From positions 2,356,001 to 2,420,000 of the forward strand of contig JAUCEF010000008.1 of NCBI GenBank assembly GCA_033558025.1: a DNA stretch of 64,000 nucleotides, given 5' to 3'. The number at the start of each line of letters is the position of its first letter. Position 1 is the stretch's first letter. The notes beneath the pieces were generated by a model. The model saw only the letters and a list, made by a program, of their open reading frames with translations, ran no database searches and was not told the DNA's origin. This stretch comes from Phytophthora sp. 'mugwort'. Its lineage: Eukaryota; Oomycota; Peronosporomycetes; Peronosporales; Peronosporaceae. The position numbers and the translations under genes are program-made. Below, one piece after another: positions 53,173-63,300 of the stretch.

Positions 53173-53382
53173 ATGTCGAGCGAACTAACTTTTGGAAAAT
53201 ACAAGGGCGCCAAAATCGAAGAAGTATATACTTCTGATCCTGGTTATCGTCGATGGATATTCAACCAACCGAATCTAAATATTAGTGAGGAAATCAAGCT
53301 ATTCCTCCACTCTAAGTTTCCTAACGATAATAACTCATATATGATGACTTGGGGCAAATATCGCGGTAAGACCCTGAAGTAA
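53173..53382 (+). CDS. Small FGKYKG protein, PLV copy 2
   Basis: Sixty-nine codons, intact: MSSELTFGKYKGAKIEEVYT, SDPGYRRWIFNQPNLNISEE and YMMTWGKYRGKTLK. Two GKYxG half-motifs bracket the domain, matching the exodeoxyribonuclease X C-terminal-type fold found in phage and giant-virus genomes. The role in DNA handling is unproven. It is convergent with the capsid gene, whose stop at 53493 lies 110 nt away. Confidence 0.55.
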   Translation: MSSELTFGKYKGAKIEEVYTSDPGYRRWIFNQPNLNISEEIKLFLHSKFPNDNNSYMMTWGKYRGKTLK

Positions 53383-53492
53383 ATTAGTTGAATGTATTCG
53401 AACTATATCGATTGGCTTCGAAGAGTCAACTTGTTATTTAGAAGTGTCCTAAACTACTTCAAGAATTGAACTAAGCTATTAAGTTTTTTTTT

Positions 53493-55192
53493 CTAAGCCG
53501 TGGTATAATCGATTACTTCCCCAGTAAGACGACCACAGCTTAGCTCCTGCTCGCTCACCACAAGGACCAACATATTGGTACCCTGGCATCCAGCGTTCGT
53601 GCCCTGGACTTGAATCGCCTGCAGAACATCACGCTCCGTTAGGCGGCTAACGTCAGCAATGAAACGCGGTTAGTCAGCGACCATGCCTGGTAATCAAGAA
53701 GACCATTCACGAGCTCAGGAGTCAGATCACCGCTAAATGAAGCGATTTTCATAATCTTGTTTGAGAAGTGGTGAAAATCCTAGTCACGACTGATGTCGAA
53801 GGTTTGGTGGGAACAATGCGAACATTGAAGTTGCGAATACCCGAACCAGGTTGAAGCGTCCAGGGAGCCGAATCAAAAGGACTTTGAAACCCCTGTACAG
53901 CAGCAGAAGCGAAATTACCAGTCTGCTCGGCGAATGGGAGAATAATAACATATTTAGCGTTCTTAACAGATGCCGATAGCTGTAGATTAAATGCAGCATT
54001 GTGCTGAGTCGATTGGTTTCCTACACCAGCTCGCTGATAGAATCATTGTACGTAGCAATCATTAAAGCGGACCTTCTTCACAGGCTTGGAAATGATTGCC
54101 TGAGGGTTCTCAAGATGGACAAACGCTACATAAAGACGAGAAGTGGTGAAAGGCATATAAGTACCATTAATTGAAGGTTCAAGGGCATTGACGACAGCAC
54201 CCCAAGCAATACTGAACCCGGCAGAGGTAGCAAGGACACCTGCCATGGGATTACCAGTCGATGAAGCAATAAAAACATCACCGGACAGGTATTGCCACTT
54301 GCGAGAGTAGTGCTGGTGAGAGACATACCCTTCGATGCATCGACAGCAATAGTGGAAGTACCCTGGTTGATACTGAAGCGTAGGCGGATCTAAGGGTTAG
54401 CCATGAGGTCTAACTCCTTGAAGATAGAATGTAGATCAGTTAGCTTGATCTTGAGCATGTAGTTTCACGTTCCCATGATCGCGTTAGCAGTAGCAGCACC
54501 ACGCGCCAATTGATTTGAGATTGTAGTAGAAGCTGCAGCAGCACCAAGTGAAGGCCACGACGTGGAGAAATTAGATCCAGCGTTAGGAGGGTTCGACAAG
54601 AGACGCTTTACAAGGCCGTCATTAGCAACGGAAGCACCACCAGATGGCCCAGTAGTAGCAAACGAAGATGAGAAGGCAGTAGTATTAGTGCAACCATCTC
54701 CCGTAGTAGATGATGTAGCAGAACTACAAAATATGACTGAGCGGCATCCGGATAAAGGAACGACTCAGCTCCATGCTTCTCAACATACTGAGGACGGTAG
54801 CTTGTCTGAGCGCGAATGTTGTTCCAAAACAGCTTGTAGTCAGCCATACTCACAATGGTCTTCCCGTTTAGTTCAAGCGACATGCTATCGATTGCATTCC
54901 AGTTACCGCATTTGAGCGTAGAACAGAAGCGGTTAGCTGGTAGAATCTGGGTAGTACTACCATTCTTCATCGAGACCTTGTACGATACCACGATGTAGGC
55001 ATCGCGAAGACAAGCGAATCCTTCACTACCATTCAGCTGGGCAGTCGCATCGATAGTAATGACACCATTCTGATACGATCCCTTATTGAGATCGATTATG
55101 AAGGGTACTTGCTTACCGGAAGTACTTGATTTCCGGTCGCTCTTGAGCGACCCGGAGATACAAATATGGGTTGGATAGTTGAGTTCGCTCAT
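53493..55192 (-). pseudogene. PLV major capsid protein, copy 2
   Basis: Same organisation as copy 1. The N-terminal part from 55192 differs from copy 1 at only two residues I could see (Ala to Thr; Ser to Ala). It shares the frameshift near 54730, TGA and TAG around 54470-54390, the shift near 54290 and the TGA at about 54045. Past 53860 the sequences separate. Copy 2 keeps the true C-terminal region that copy 1 has partly deleted: LTPELVNGLLDYQAWSLTNR, an internal frameshift, then FIQ-like QGTNAGCQGTNMLVLVVSEQ and GRLTGEVIDYTTA. That ending is the closing strands of a PLV capsid. Confidence 0.75.
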
Positions 55193-55239
55193 CGTTGAAT
55201 CTCTATGGATTCTAATTTACTTTCATCGAAATAAATATT

Positions 55240-55572
55240 ATGGCTCATCTCATTAAGCCAATCACCAGCGAGCATGATCTAATTGAACTTGCGAATCCAT
55301 TAGGAGTCCATCTGGATAATATATTCGAATCGAGTGAAATATTGAAACCGATCCCAAAGAAAGATACATACTTGGTCTTATTGAGGCCTCATAACCTTGA
55401 TGTAGGACACTGGCAAGCGGTACACGATGGCGAGTTTTTCGACTCAATGGGCGAAGCAGCTTCGACAAAGCATGGAATCGGTAGATACAACCCTAAACAA
55501 TATCAAGGAGCATACGATAATTACTGTGGTATATGGTGCATGCTTTGGGTATACTGTAAACAAAAAAAATAA
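55240..55572 (+). CDS. Adenain-like cysteine protease, PLV copy 2, intact frame
   Basis: 110 codons with no damage. The catalytic set of the adenovirus-protease/Ulp1 fold is visible: His in VGHWQAVHDG, Asp in FFDSMG, Gln in NPKQYQG and Cys in NYCGIWCMLW. In PLVs this enzyme matures capsid proteins. It is shorter than adenain (about 200), like other minimal PLV proteases. It diverges from the capsid gene across 47 nt. Copy 1 (10794-11141) has lost frame and cysteine. Its survival among ruins may be chance or recent transfer; expression unknown. Confidence 0.7.
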   Translation: MAHLIKPITSEHDLIELANPLGVHLDNIFESSEILKPIPKKDTYLVLLRPHNLDVGHWQAVHDGEFFDSMGEAASTKHGIGRYNPKQYQGAYDNYCGIWCMLWVYCKQKK

Positions 55573-55646
55573 AATGCAGGTATTAGATCGATTCAAAGAC
55601 CTAAATTTAATCATTCTTTAAATAAAATCAGTCATGAAATATAATC

Positions 55647-55713
55647 ATGGCGTTCAAAGAGTTACCACTTTCATCATCAAACCGAGAGGCAAAGCTCAAG
55701 AGGGCATTTAGGA
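55647..55713 (+). pseudogene. Truncated start of the PLV minor virion gene, copy 2
   Basis: MAFKELPLSSSNREAKLKRA matches the start of the copy-1 gene at 10453, then homology ends abruptly. The 74-nt gap to the protease gene lacks the GIY-YIG ORF present in copy 1. Confidence 0.6.
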
Positions 55714-55840
55714 CACAATAAGGTACGAATCGCACATAGGACAGAGATATGGCTTCAGGACAACCCCTTGAGAAACCGGTGACTTACGGGATGCATTAAT
55801 TAGGCAGTTTACAGTAAGTAGGAACATAGGAGCATGTCAA
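55714..55840. other. Spacer between PLV break and PiggyBac-like element
   Basis: No coding signal. Ends with TCAA, the likely mutated TTAA target site. Confidence 0.5.
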
Positions 55841-56199
55841 CCCCTCCGTAACCACGCCAATTTTCGTTTTATAAGAAAAGTGAAGCGATGCTGTATATAT
55901 TTTTCGTGTCCAGCATGATAAAAAAAAGAATTATCTTATTTTTGTATAATGCGCACTTAAGTCCGACGCCTGAATCTACAAATTGGACTTTCAAAACAAA
56001 GACGTCATTGTATCATGCAAAGCATCATGCTATATATTTGTACATTAGCGACGCTCCATCAAAACAAGATGTTGTATATCTTGCATGTGACGATGTACTT
56101 TCTATCAAGAGACGCTGCGCGCTGTGGGCACTCCATTTGATGAACCAACATAGACGAAGGTGCTAGTGACAAAAACGCAACAGGTATTCAGCTTAGCAC

Positions 56200-57550
56200 C
56201 TGTAATCAATCCTCCTCCTCCTGCTCCTCCTCATTCGCGCTCTCACCGGCTGGATGATGTCGCTTCTTGCCCGCACCCGCATCGAGGGCGCGGTCGGTCG
56301 CTGCCGTTGCCTACATCTCATGCCAAATGGTAAAGCAGATAAGGCTGTTGCCAGGGTAGTGATCCGGCCGCACGCGATCGCAGGCAGGTCGACTCTGTAC
56401 AGTACCACAGCAGGTTAGTATGCATGAAACCATTACCCCCTGTGTATGTTGCGTACGCTTTGTTGCCACCGCAGCATCCACTGCAGTAGAACCCTGTGCT
56501 GCACCTCTCGCCGATCTTGCGCTTGCGTAGACTGCACACCTTGCACTGCCGCTGCGGGCATTTCCCGACGCCTTTCACGACAACCCACTCGTCATCTCCA
56601 ACCATTGAGTGGGCAGACGATCCAGGTGCCTGGCGAGTCGGCGTCGCTGCGCCGAAAGAAAATAGCTACATAATAGAATAGTTAGCAAATAAACGAACGC
56701 ATTGCATGTACAAAATTTACCGTGCCAGCGAAGTCTGCAGCAGACAACGGTATCAGCTGTGCGTGAGCTGAAGCAGGAACATGGCATGGTCAGCATGCGG
56801 CTTCCCGGACTGTCTGCGTGCCTCACGCTGGCAGATAAAGAGGTCACCGCCTTCGTTCGTGATCGCCATGTCGATCATGCCCAGCGCGATGGTCTTGTAG
56901 TACTTCGTGAACTTGCACGAAAGCTGCAGCGAGTCGCGCCGCCTCAACTGGTCGTGCACATCTACCCCGCCCATCCATTAATGGTAGTCCCGCACCTTGG
57001 TCGGGCTGGGGATCGTCGCACGCCGACCATTATGGCCCGAAACACGTCGCTCTATCATAGTCAACACAACCATAGTTAACTAAACACTTTGAATAACAAA
57101 TGCATGCATTTACCACACGTCAGCATCGACCGAATAGCACCTGTGACGAGGACATGCACCGGCTTTTGGCCCACCACACTATGGCCCCAAGCTGTGGCAC
57201 GGATTTGACGACACCCATGCGGACTGTGCCGCGATCAATCGTCTTAGGGCGGTTCCGGTTCTTCTCCGTGAGGTCGTCGGAAAACCTCGCCCTACTCGGC
57301 TGGATGGTTCCAACCGAGTACACCGGCTTCGTCAGCAGCTCCAGTGCCAGACGAACGGACGTGAAAAACCGTCTGTTACCGCCGCGTAGAAAACCTTTGG
57401 TTTGTATGGTGGCAACAAGGCGGCGAGATTCCGCATCACATCGGCTGGTCCGGTATTCTCCCCTGCGGCATTATTCATTGCCGCCGACGTAGTGGGATGG
57501 CCTTTGCCGCAGTAGCCCTCAAGACTAAACATCATAATATTCGGCAAGAA
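56200..57550 (-). pseudogene. PGBD transposase, C-terminal half
   Basis: From 57547: FSLEGYCGKGHPTTSAAMNN, DVMRNLAALLPPYKPKVFYA then VTDRFFTSVRLALELLTKPV (another frame), YSVGTIQPSRARFSDDLTEK then RPKTIDRGTVRMGV (57320-57210). From 56974: MGGVDVHDQLRRRDSLQLSC then KFTKYYKTIALGMIDMAITN, the block with the later catalytic D. From 56605: a Cys-rich finger (CKVCSLRKRKIGERCS, FYCSGCCGGN). Order and motifs agree with PiggyBac-derived transposases. Frameshifts at several points. Confidence 0.65.
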
Positions 57551-57779
57551 CGTAAGTACAGCTTGCTATATCGGTAGCATGTTATGCCAACCGCATGGAA
57601 GATCTATAGGCATGGTGTATATACAGGATGTTTTACTTAGCCAAAACAAAACTCCCCACGAATCTACGTCAAGACTCGATGGAAAGAACAGCACACATGC
57701 ATGCAAACACACAACACCACCATCGCAATATGTCTTACCGCAAAAGATGAGGCCCGATGGAATGCTAAGGTTAATGGCT

Positions 57780-58530
57780 AGGATGAAATGGGCATACGAG
57801 ATATTCTCGGTTGACGAGATGAGGGATGATGGTTGGGAGCTCGAAGAATCCAGATTTCCTGAAGAAGTACACATCCTTAATTTGTAGGATGGGCCGTGTG
57901 ACCCAACGGATGCTGTACTCGACATTGCCGAGTCCCCGCTGCAATTGTTTCTTTCTTTTTGCTGAGGACGTTCTGGAAGAAGGTGGAGCGGGAGACAAAC
58001 CGCTATTATGACCAGCATTTGTCAAAACGAATTGATCGCGTGTGGTCGAAGCAACCAGACCCAAAACAAATCATGAAAGAAGAGCTTTTAGACAAGGGGC
58101 CACGCCGGCACAAACACATAAAGGCACAGGTGATCTTGCAGTGTATTGGGTTGCTCATATGCATTGTCCGCATAAGCGCAAACTTTTCTTGATCGTTGGA
58201 GAACGGTGGCGATTGGAACAGTTCCTGCGGGAACCTTTGCCAGTGTGATGACACGCTATTGATTTGCTGAGATTATACGGAACATCCATTTCGCTAAGAA
58301 CGCCAACGCCAATGCAGATACTGACTTGGAAGGTGAGGTCGATCTCAGACACTCTGCAGACGACATTCAGGAAAGGATACAATACATCTGGTGTGTTAGC
58401 GTTCGATGAAGCAATGATTTCGTCGCGGCGTCAATACAACCCCACTCGCCAGTACTTGAAAGACAAGCCTCACAAGTGGGGCCCAAAGTTGTTCCTAACC
58501 TGCTGCTCCAAGACTGCGTACAACGGAGCA
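57780..58530 (+). pseudogene. PGBD transposase, N-terminal half in reversed orientation
   Basis: Plus-strand: LSVDEMRDDGWELEESRFPE, FWKKVERETNRYYDQHLSKR then IDRVWSKQPDPKQIMKEELL, DKGPRRHKHIKAQVILQCIG (57950-58150), then VRSISDTLQTTFRKGYNTSG, VLAFDEAMISSRRQYNPTRQ then KPHKWGPKLFLTCCSKTAY (58340-58523). FDEAMI carries the first catalytic aspartate. It ends exactly where the C-terminal half begins at 57547 in the family's order (after KTAY, before the YCGK block), but the two halves face opposite ways. Confidence 0.6.
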
Positions 58531-58778
58531 GTTCTCTCCTCTGGTTCGTCATTACACTTACTATCTCTTCCAGTCTCGACGGCGTCAAACTATCTCTTCT
58601 TCGTCTTGCATATCCAGCCACGTGTCCGAATCAACGCTGCCATCGTATCCGTCTGAGTTCAGGTTTGTCTCTTCGTCGGACTCACTTGTATTTGTATTGT
58701 GTAAGTTCTACGCCTCCAACATACATGTCAAGATAGCGTCAGTACAAAACATACATGCCGTATATCGAATACGTGCAC

Positions 58779-59779
58779 TTATCCGAAGTCATGTGCGCTC
58801 TCCGGTCTGTAACATACACGTATATAACCGTCGGTTAGAAATAAACATGCTGTTGATCTTACGTAGCATGCAACGTACATTGCTGGCGAAGGCGCAATAG
58901 CTGGAACCTCGTCATCTGCATTGGTGTCCGTGTCCATTTTTCCAGCGCAGAAAGTAGACGGTCGAGCGGAGGATGGTTGGCCCGAGCTAGTAAGCTTTTG
59001 TTTCTTTTTTTTGGTCTCTTCATCCTTCGATGATTTGCGCTTAGACATCGTACCCTCAAGTTGCTTTCTAGCGACAGCCTCCACCTTCTTCCTCGTCTTC
59101 TCCTCGTGCTCAGCATTTTTTTTCGCCGCCACCGCCTTCCGTATTCCTACTGCTTGCGTCTCTGCAAGCACCGTCGCACGCCAACGCTTCTCCTTCTCGT
59201 GAGCAACCTCTACAGCAGCCGAACATATTGTTGTTTAGCCAACTGGCGCGCCGACGGTTTCTTCGTCTTCTTTTCCTCTGGCTTCTTGTTCTTCGCCTTC
59301 GCACCTTCGCCGTGGAATTCCTCTTCTTCGCAGCCTTTCGTCGCGCCTCCTTGCCGGTCTCTTCGCCTTCGTAGCCCGCCTTATTTTTGCCCTTGCCCGT
59401 CACCACTGACCCCTCCTTCTCCGCCTCCTCCCCCAACCCGTCGTCCACACAGTTATCGCCGTCGTCGTCGTCCCGTCTTCCTCTGCGGTGGCTGCTGCTG
59501 CAAGCTCCTCTGCGTGCAGCGCAGATTGCGGCATCTTGCCCTTCCGCGTGGGGTTTTAGGCCAGCGTGTCGTAAAACATTTCCATTTTACTCCTGGCGGG
59601 CTTCCTCGCGCGTTTGTTTGACGAAGGATCAGCACCGAAGTCTGCATACGATCGCGCTTGCCGTCGAGGTACTGCTGGTGCTCCATCTGGATGCGCTCGC
59701 GCACCTCCGGGCTTATCCCCTCCAGCCACCGCATCAACGCCTCGTGGTTGCGACGTGTGGAGCGCCGCAGAGACATCAC
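58779..59779 (-). pseudogene. Lysine/glutamate-rich ORF of the PGBD element
   Basis: From 59779: MMSLRRSTRRNHEALMRWLE, GISPEVRERIQMEHQQYLDG, then in shifting frames a very basic region (59440-59200) and VAAKKNAEHEEKTRKKVEAV then ARKQLEGTMSKRKSSKDEET (59130-59020). Likely an accessory or N-terminal coding part of the element; predicted helical and nucleic-acid binding by composition only. A short acidic piece (NLNSDGYDGSVDSDTWLDMQ, about 58665-58605) on the same strand probably belongs to the transposase N-terminus. Confidence 0.4.
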
Positions 59780-60009
59780 AGCCCTCGCTCTCTTTTGGAA
59801 ATGAGTGGCTTGGAGGGCAGAATGCCCTCTAGTGATGTCTACACCACGTAGCCGTTTTATTCCAACTATTCTCTCCTACCCCTGTGCAAACTGTGAAAAC
59901 AATACAAAGCCAGTGCACACAGTTTTTCGTAATGCATACAGTTTTTCGTAACAAAATCTTTATCTTAAAGTTTGTATGGAATTGGCCTTTTCCGAGCCAT
60001 TTCTATATT

Positions 60010-60031
60010 AACATGCTGTATATACAGCATG
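60010..60031. repeat. Perfect 22-bp palindrome inside the PGBD right end
   Basis: ACATGCTGTATATACAGCAT with GT closing it; centre at 60020/60021. Half of it recurs near the left end. Confidence 0.8.
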
Positions 60032-60080
60032 TTTCCAGACTGCTCATGTTATTATATAGCCTTGGTTATGGAGGGGTTAA

Positions 60081-60386
60081 TTAATGCTTAGTTTAAATTT
60101 AACCTAGAAGTTCGCAAGTCGTGGAAATCCCGTCCCCACGGACAATAGGAAAGCCAGGATTTCCTCGTGCGAAAGAAGACAGAAATACAGGGCGTCTGTC
60201 TTAGGTAGAAGCTACGCTTCCTCAGGCCAGCGTGCGTGTGAACCCATCACACCTGGTAGCACTTGTAGTCAATACCGCGACCGATGTGGATTGCTACAGC
60301 AGCCAAGCTCTCGTGGGGTGTGTCAATCCGCTGCGCGGGAGTCCGCTACCTTCGCTTCGTGACAAGGGGCGACGAACGCAGTCAAG
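60081..60386. other. Possible leader of the gypsy element
   Basis: No coding signal. May include the 5' LTR edge of the following element; no PBS could be identified. Confidence 0.35.
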
Positions 60387-63300
60387 ATGACGGTTCCCAA
60401 GTTCGACGGGAAGGAGTGGGGACAGCTTGGTTTCTGGATCCGTGAGATCGAGATTGCGCCGAGTGCGGGACAGATCTTATGATGCAAGATCTCAAATCGC
60501 CTTCGCCCTGTCCAACCTGGGGGGTCGGGCACGTGCATGGGCTATGGCTCGAGAGATCTCGTCTCCGGGGTATTTCACCTCATGATTGTTCAAGGAGCTC
60601 CGCAAGAATTTCCTGTTGACCAATGTGGCGTATCGCCGTCGCTCCTTCTTCTTGCGATACAAGCAAGGCCACCGCTCCCTCCAAGACTATGTCATGTAGC
60701 TGCAAAACCTTGAAGCAGCCTTGGTCGGAGCTCCCCTCTTGGAGGACGTGAAGGTCACGGTGTTCATGGACGGTGTCCGCACCGGTCCGGTGCGGACGGA
60801 GCTTTTTTGGTGTCAAACCAAGACCTTCATTGAAGCAGTACACCTCGCTCTTGTAGAAGACTACTGTGTGCGTTCTCCACAGGGACATGCCGGTCCTTCG
60901 GACTCACCTAGGGGCTCCACCCACATGGAGATCTCTTCTACCGAGTTGACTCGCCTCTCCTCGAAGAAACCACGAGTGAGTGGTCGCTACTTCGGCTGCA
61001 ACGAAGTAGGCCACTTCCGTCGCAATTGCCCGACAAACCCGTGGCGAGTCAACCGTGGCAAGGCCACCTCGGCGTCGCCGTCGCTCAATATGATTAAGTC
61101 CGACTTGCTGGAAAACGACGGCTCCCAAGAGGTGCGGAACGCCCTGCTGGGAAATTCCGCTCTTCCTGGTCAATGGTGGCTTCGCCACCTCCCCGCCCGG
61201 GGGAGCAAGTCCCTGAGACATCGTTGTCATTTCTCTCGGTGGCCGCTGCGCAGTCTAACCTCGTGGTCGTCACCGCCAGCGTCAAAGGGCATGAAGCGCC
61301 TAAGACCATCCTGATCGATTCGGGAGTGTCTTACAATTTCGCAACGAAAATCAACGTTGCTAGGTACAGTACACTTTACGCTAAAGTTGTAGAAATCTCT
61401 AACAGTAATCCCAATGTGTCTGTTTGCCAAGCAACTGGTTCGATTGTATCGACGCGGAAGGTTCCACTCTTTGACTGTCAAATTGAACGACTTTTACTCG
61501 GCGAACCGTTCATTTATTCGACATGGACGATCGGTACGACCTGATCCTCGGCATGACCTGGCTTATGCCGCATGAGCCGTGGATTGACTGGCGCAGCCGC
61601 AACATAGGTGCTAGACACAAACCCTCGTGGATCGAGCGTTGGCGGGCCATATCCCGCAACAGGTTCGTCCACGAACGCCGAGTGCCACAAGGGAACAACA
61701 TTTCGCCGGCTCTACCGAACGAGTGATCGTTCCTGAAACTCAACGTGGTCGAGCAGAGGCTCCCATTACGCACCGCTTTCGAGCTCGTCCACTCACGCAG
61801 ATGAGAAATACGCTGATGAAAGTCGTCGCAAGGTGATCGAGCAGAGACTACCACGAATGAAGGGGTTCGCAGCGAGGCTGCATCCCTTCTGGATGGTCCG
61901 TGAGCGGAGTGTTCACCACTCTGGTTGTTGATACACTCACTGGGAAACGCAGTGCGGGTGCGCACCTAACTCCGGCACCCGCGGTTTCGGAGCTCCTGGA
62001 AATCGAAGTGCTTTCATACGCCGAGTTCCTCAAGTCATTGAAGGCGGGAGAATGTGAGGACCTCGTCCTTCTCCGCCGAACGCAAGACGCAACAGAACTA
62101 AAAATTTCTTCGGTCATGGCCGCATACGTTCTATAAGAGGAAATGACCTCTTAGAGACAACGGCGTTATGGCGCAGCCATTTCTAAAGGATCCTTCGAAT
62201 CCTTATTACCCTCTGCTGAAGGAGTTATCGGACGTGATTTTCGAAGACTCTCATCATCGGATCGTGGCGTTCGCCACGAAATCGACTTGGAGCCTGGAAC
62301 CAAGTACTGTACCCACGTGAGTGAACACTTCAAAAAGAACAAGTCGATGTAATCGACGCGGTCTTCGCGGCGAAGCATACCACCGGCATGGTGCGCGAGT
62401 CGAAGTCGCCGCACTCGTCCCCGACGTTTGTGCAAACCCAACGGAAACTGGCGTATGGTTCACGACTTCAACAAACTGAACGACCATCTCGGCGTCAACG
62501 CGTATTCCCCGAAAACATGTGTTGCAGAACAACATGGAGGGCTGCTCTGTGTTCAGCGCGTTCAACCTGATCGACGAGTACTGTCGGCTATGATGCGCGA
62601 ATCGGATATTCCTCTCACAGTGGTGTGCACTCCCAGCGGGATATTGTGGGAATGGTTGGTGAAGCCCCAAGGGCTATCTAACGCAACAGCGACGTTTAAT
62701 CGCTTGGTGACGCAGATATTCCGGCCGTTGCGGCACTTCGTTCAGACCTACCTCGACGACATCTTCGTTCACAGCCGTGCTGCGGATGGAAATACCGACG
62801 TCGAAATGCACATCGCACACCTCCGTGAAATTTTATTGTGAATGAGGGAGAATCGTCTGTATGCTAACATCAACAAGTGTATCTTCGGCGTGGAGGAAAT
62901 TCCGTTCCTCAGGTGCTTCTTAGGAAGGACCGCGTCCGGGCTGAACCCGAGAAGATCGAAGCAATCCCACAATGGCCAGTGTCTAACTTTCAGCAGGATC
63001 TGCGCATTTGGCTCGGCCTTCCCAACTACTTACACAAGTATAGCGAGAACTACGTTGAGTTGGCCAGGCCTTTGACGAACCTCCTCAATAAATAAGCAGA
63101 ATGGTTATGTACCGATGAGACTCATAGAGCCGTCAAAACCATCAAGCAGAGCCTGCAGAATGCTCCGATCCTGGTGCTTCCCGACGAGGATCGTCCGTTT
63201 AGCGTTGTGTTTGACATCTCGGACTTGCCATCGGCTGTGCCCTGCTCCAAGTCACTGTCGAATTTAGGGAGAGGGTGATCTCGTTCCAATCCCGACAGTT

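Larger units (their letters stand above)
53120..55715 (-). mobile_element. Endogenous Polinton-like virus remnant, copy 2 (inverted)
   Basis: Collinear with 10430-13200 in opposite orientation: FGKYKG gene (plus), major capsid gene (minus), protease (plus) and the first codons of the minor virion gene (plus). Homology stops at about 53120 (just outside the FGKYKG start) and at 55713. The penton and GIY-YIG genes of copy 1 are missing. A PiggyBac-like element begins 125 bp past the right break. Confidence 0.75.
55841..60076 (-). mobile_element. PiggyBac-like (PGBD) transposon, 4.2 kb, with internal inversion
   Basis: Ends: CCCCTCCGTAACCACG at 55841 and, on the other strand, CCCCTCCATAACCAAG at 60076 backwards, an inverted pair starting with CCC as in PiggyBac. 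The right end is flanked by TTAA (60077-60080); the left has TCAA (55837-55840). A second inner similarity is ATGCTGTATAT (about 55889 and 60013/60028). Coding pieces lie on the minus strand from 59779 to 56200, except the segment 57780-58530, which is reversed. Inactive. Confidence 0.65.
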
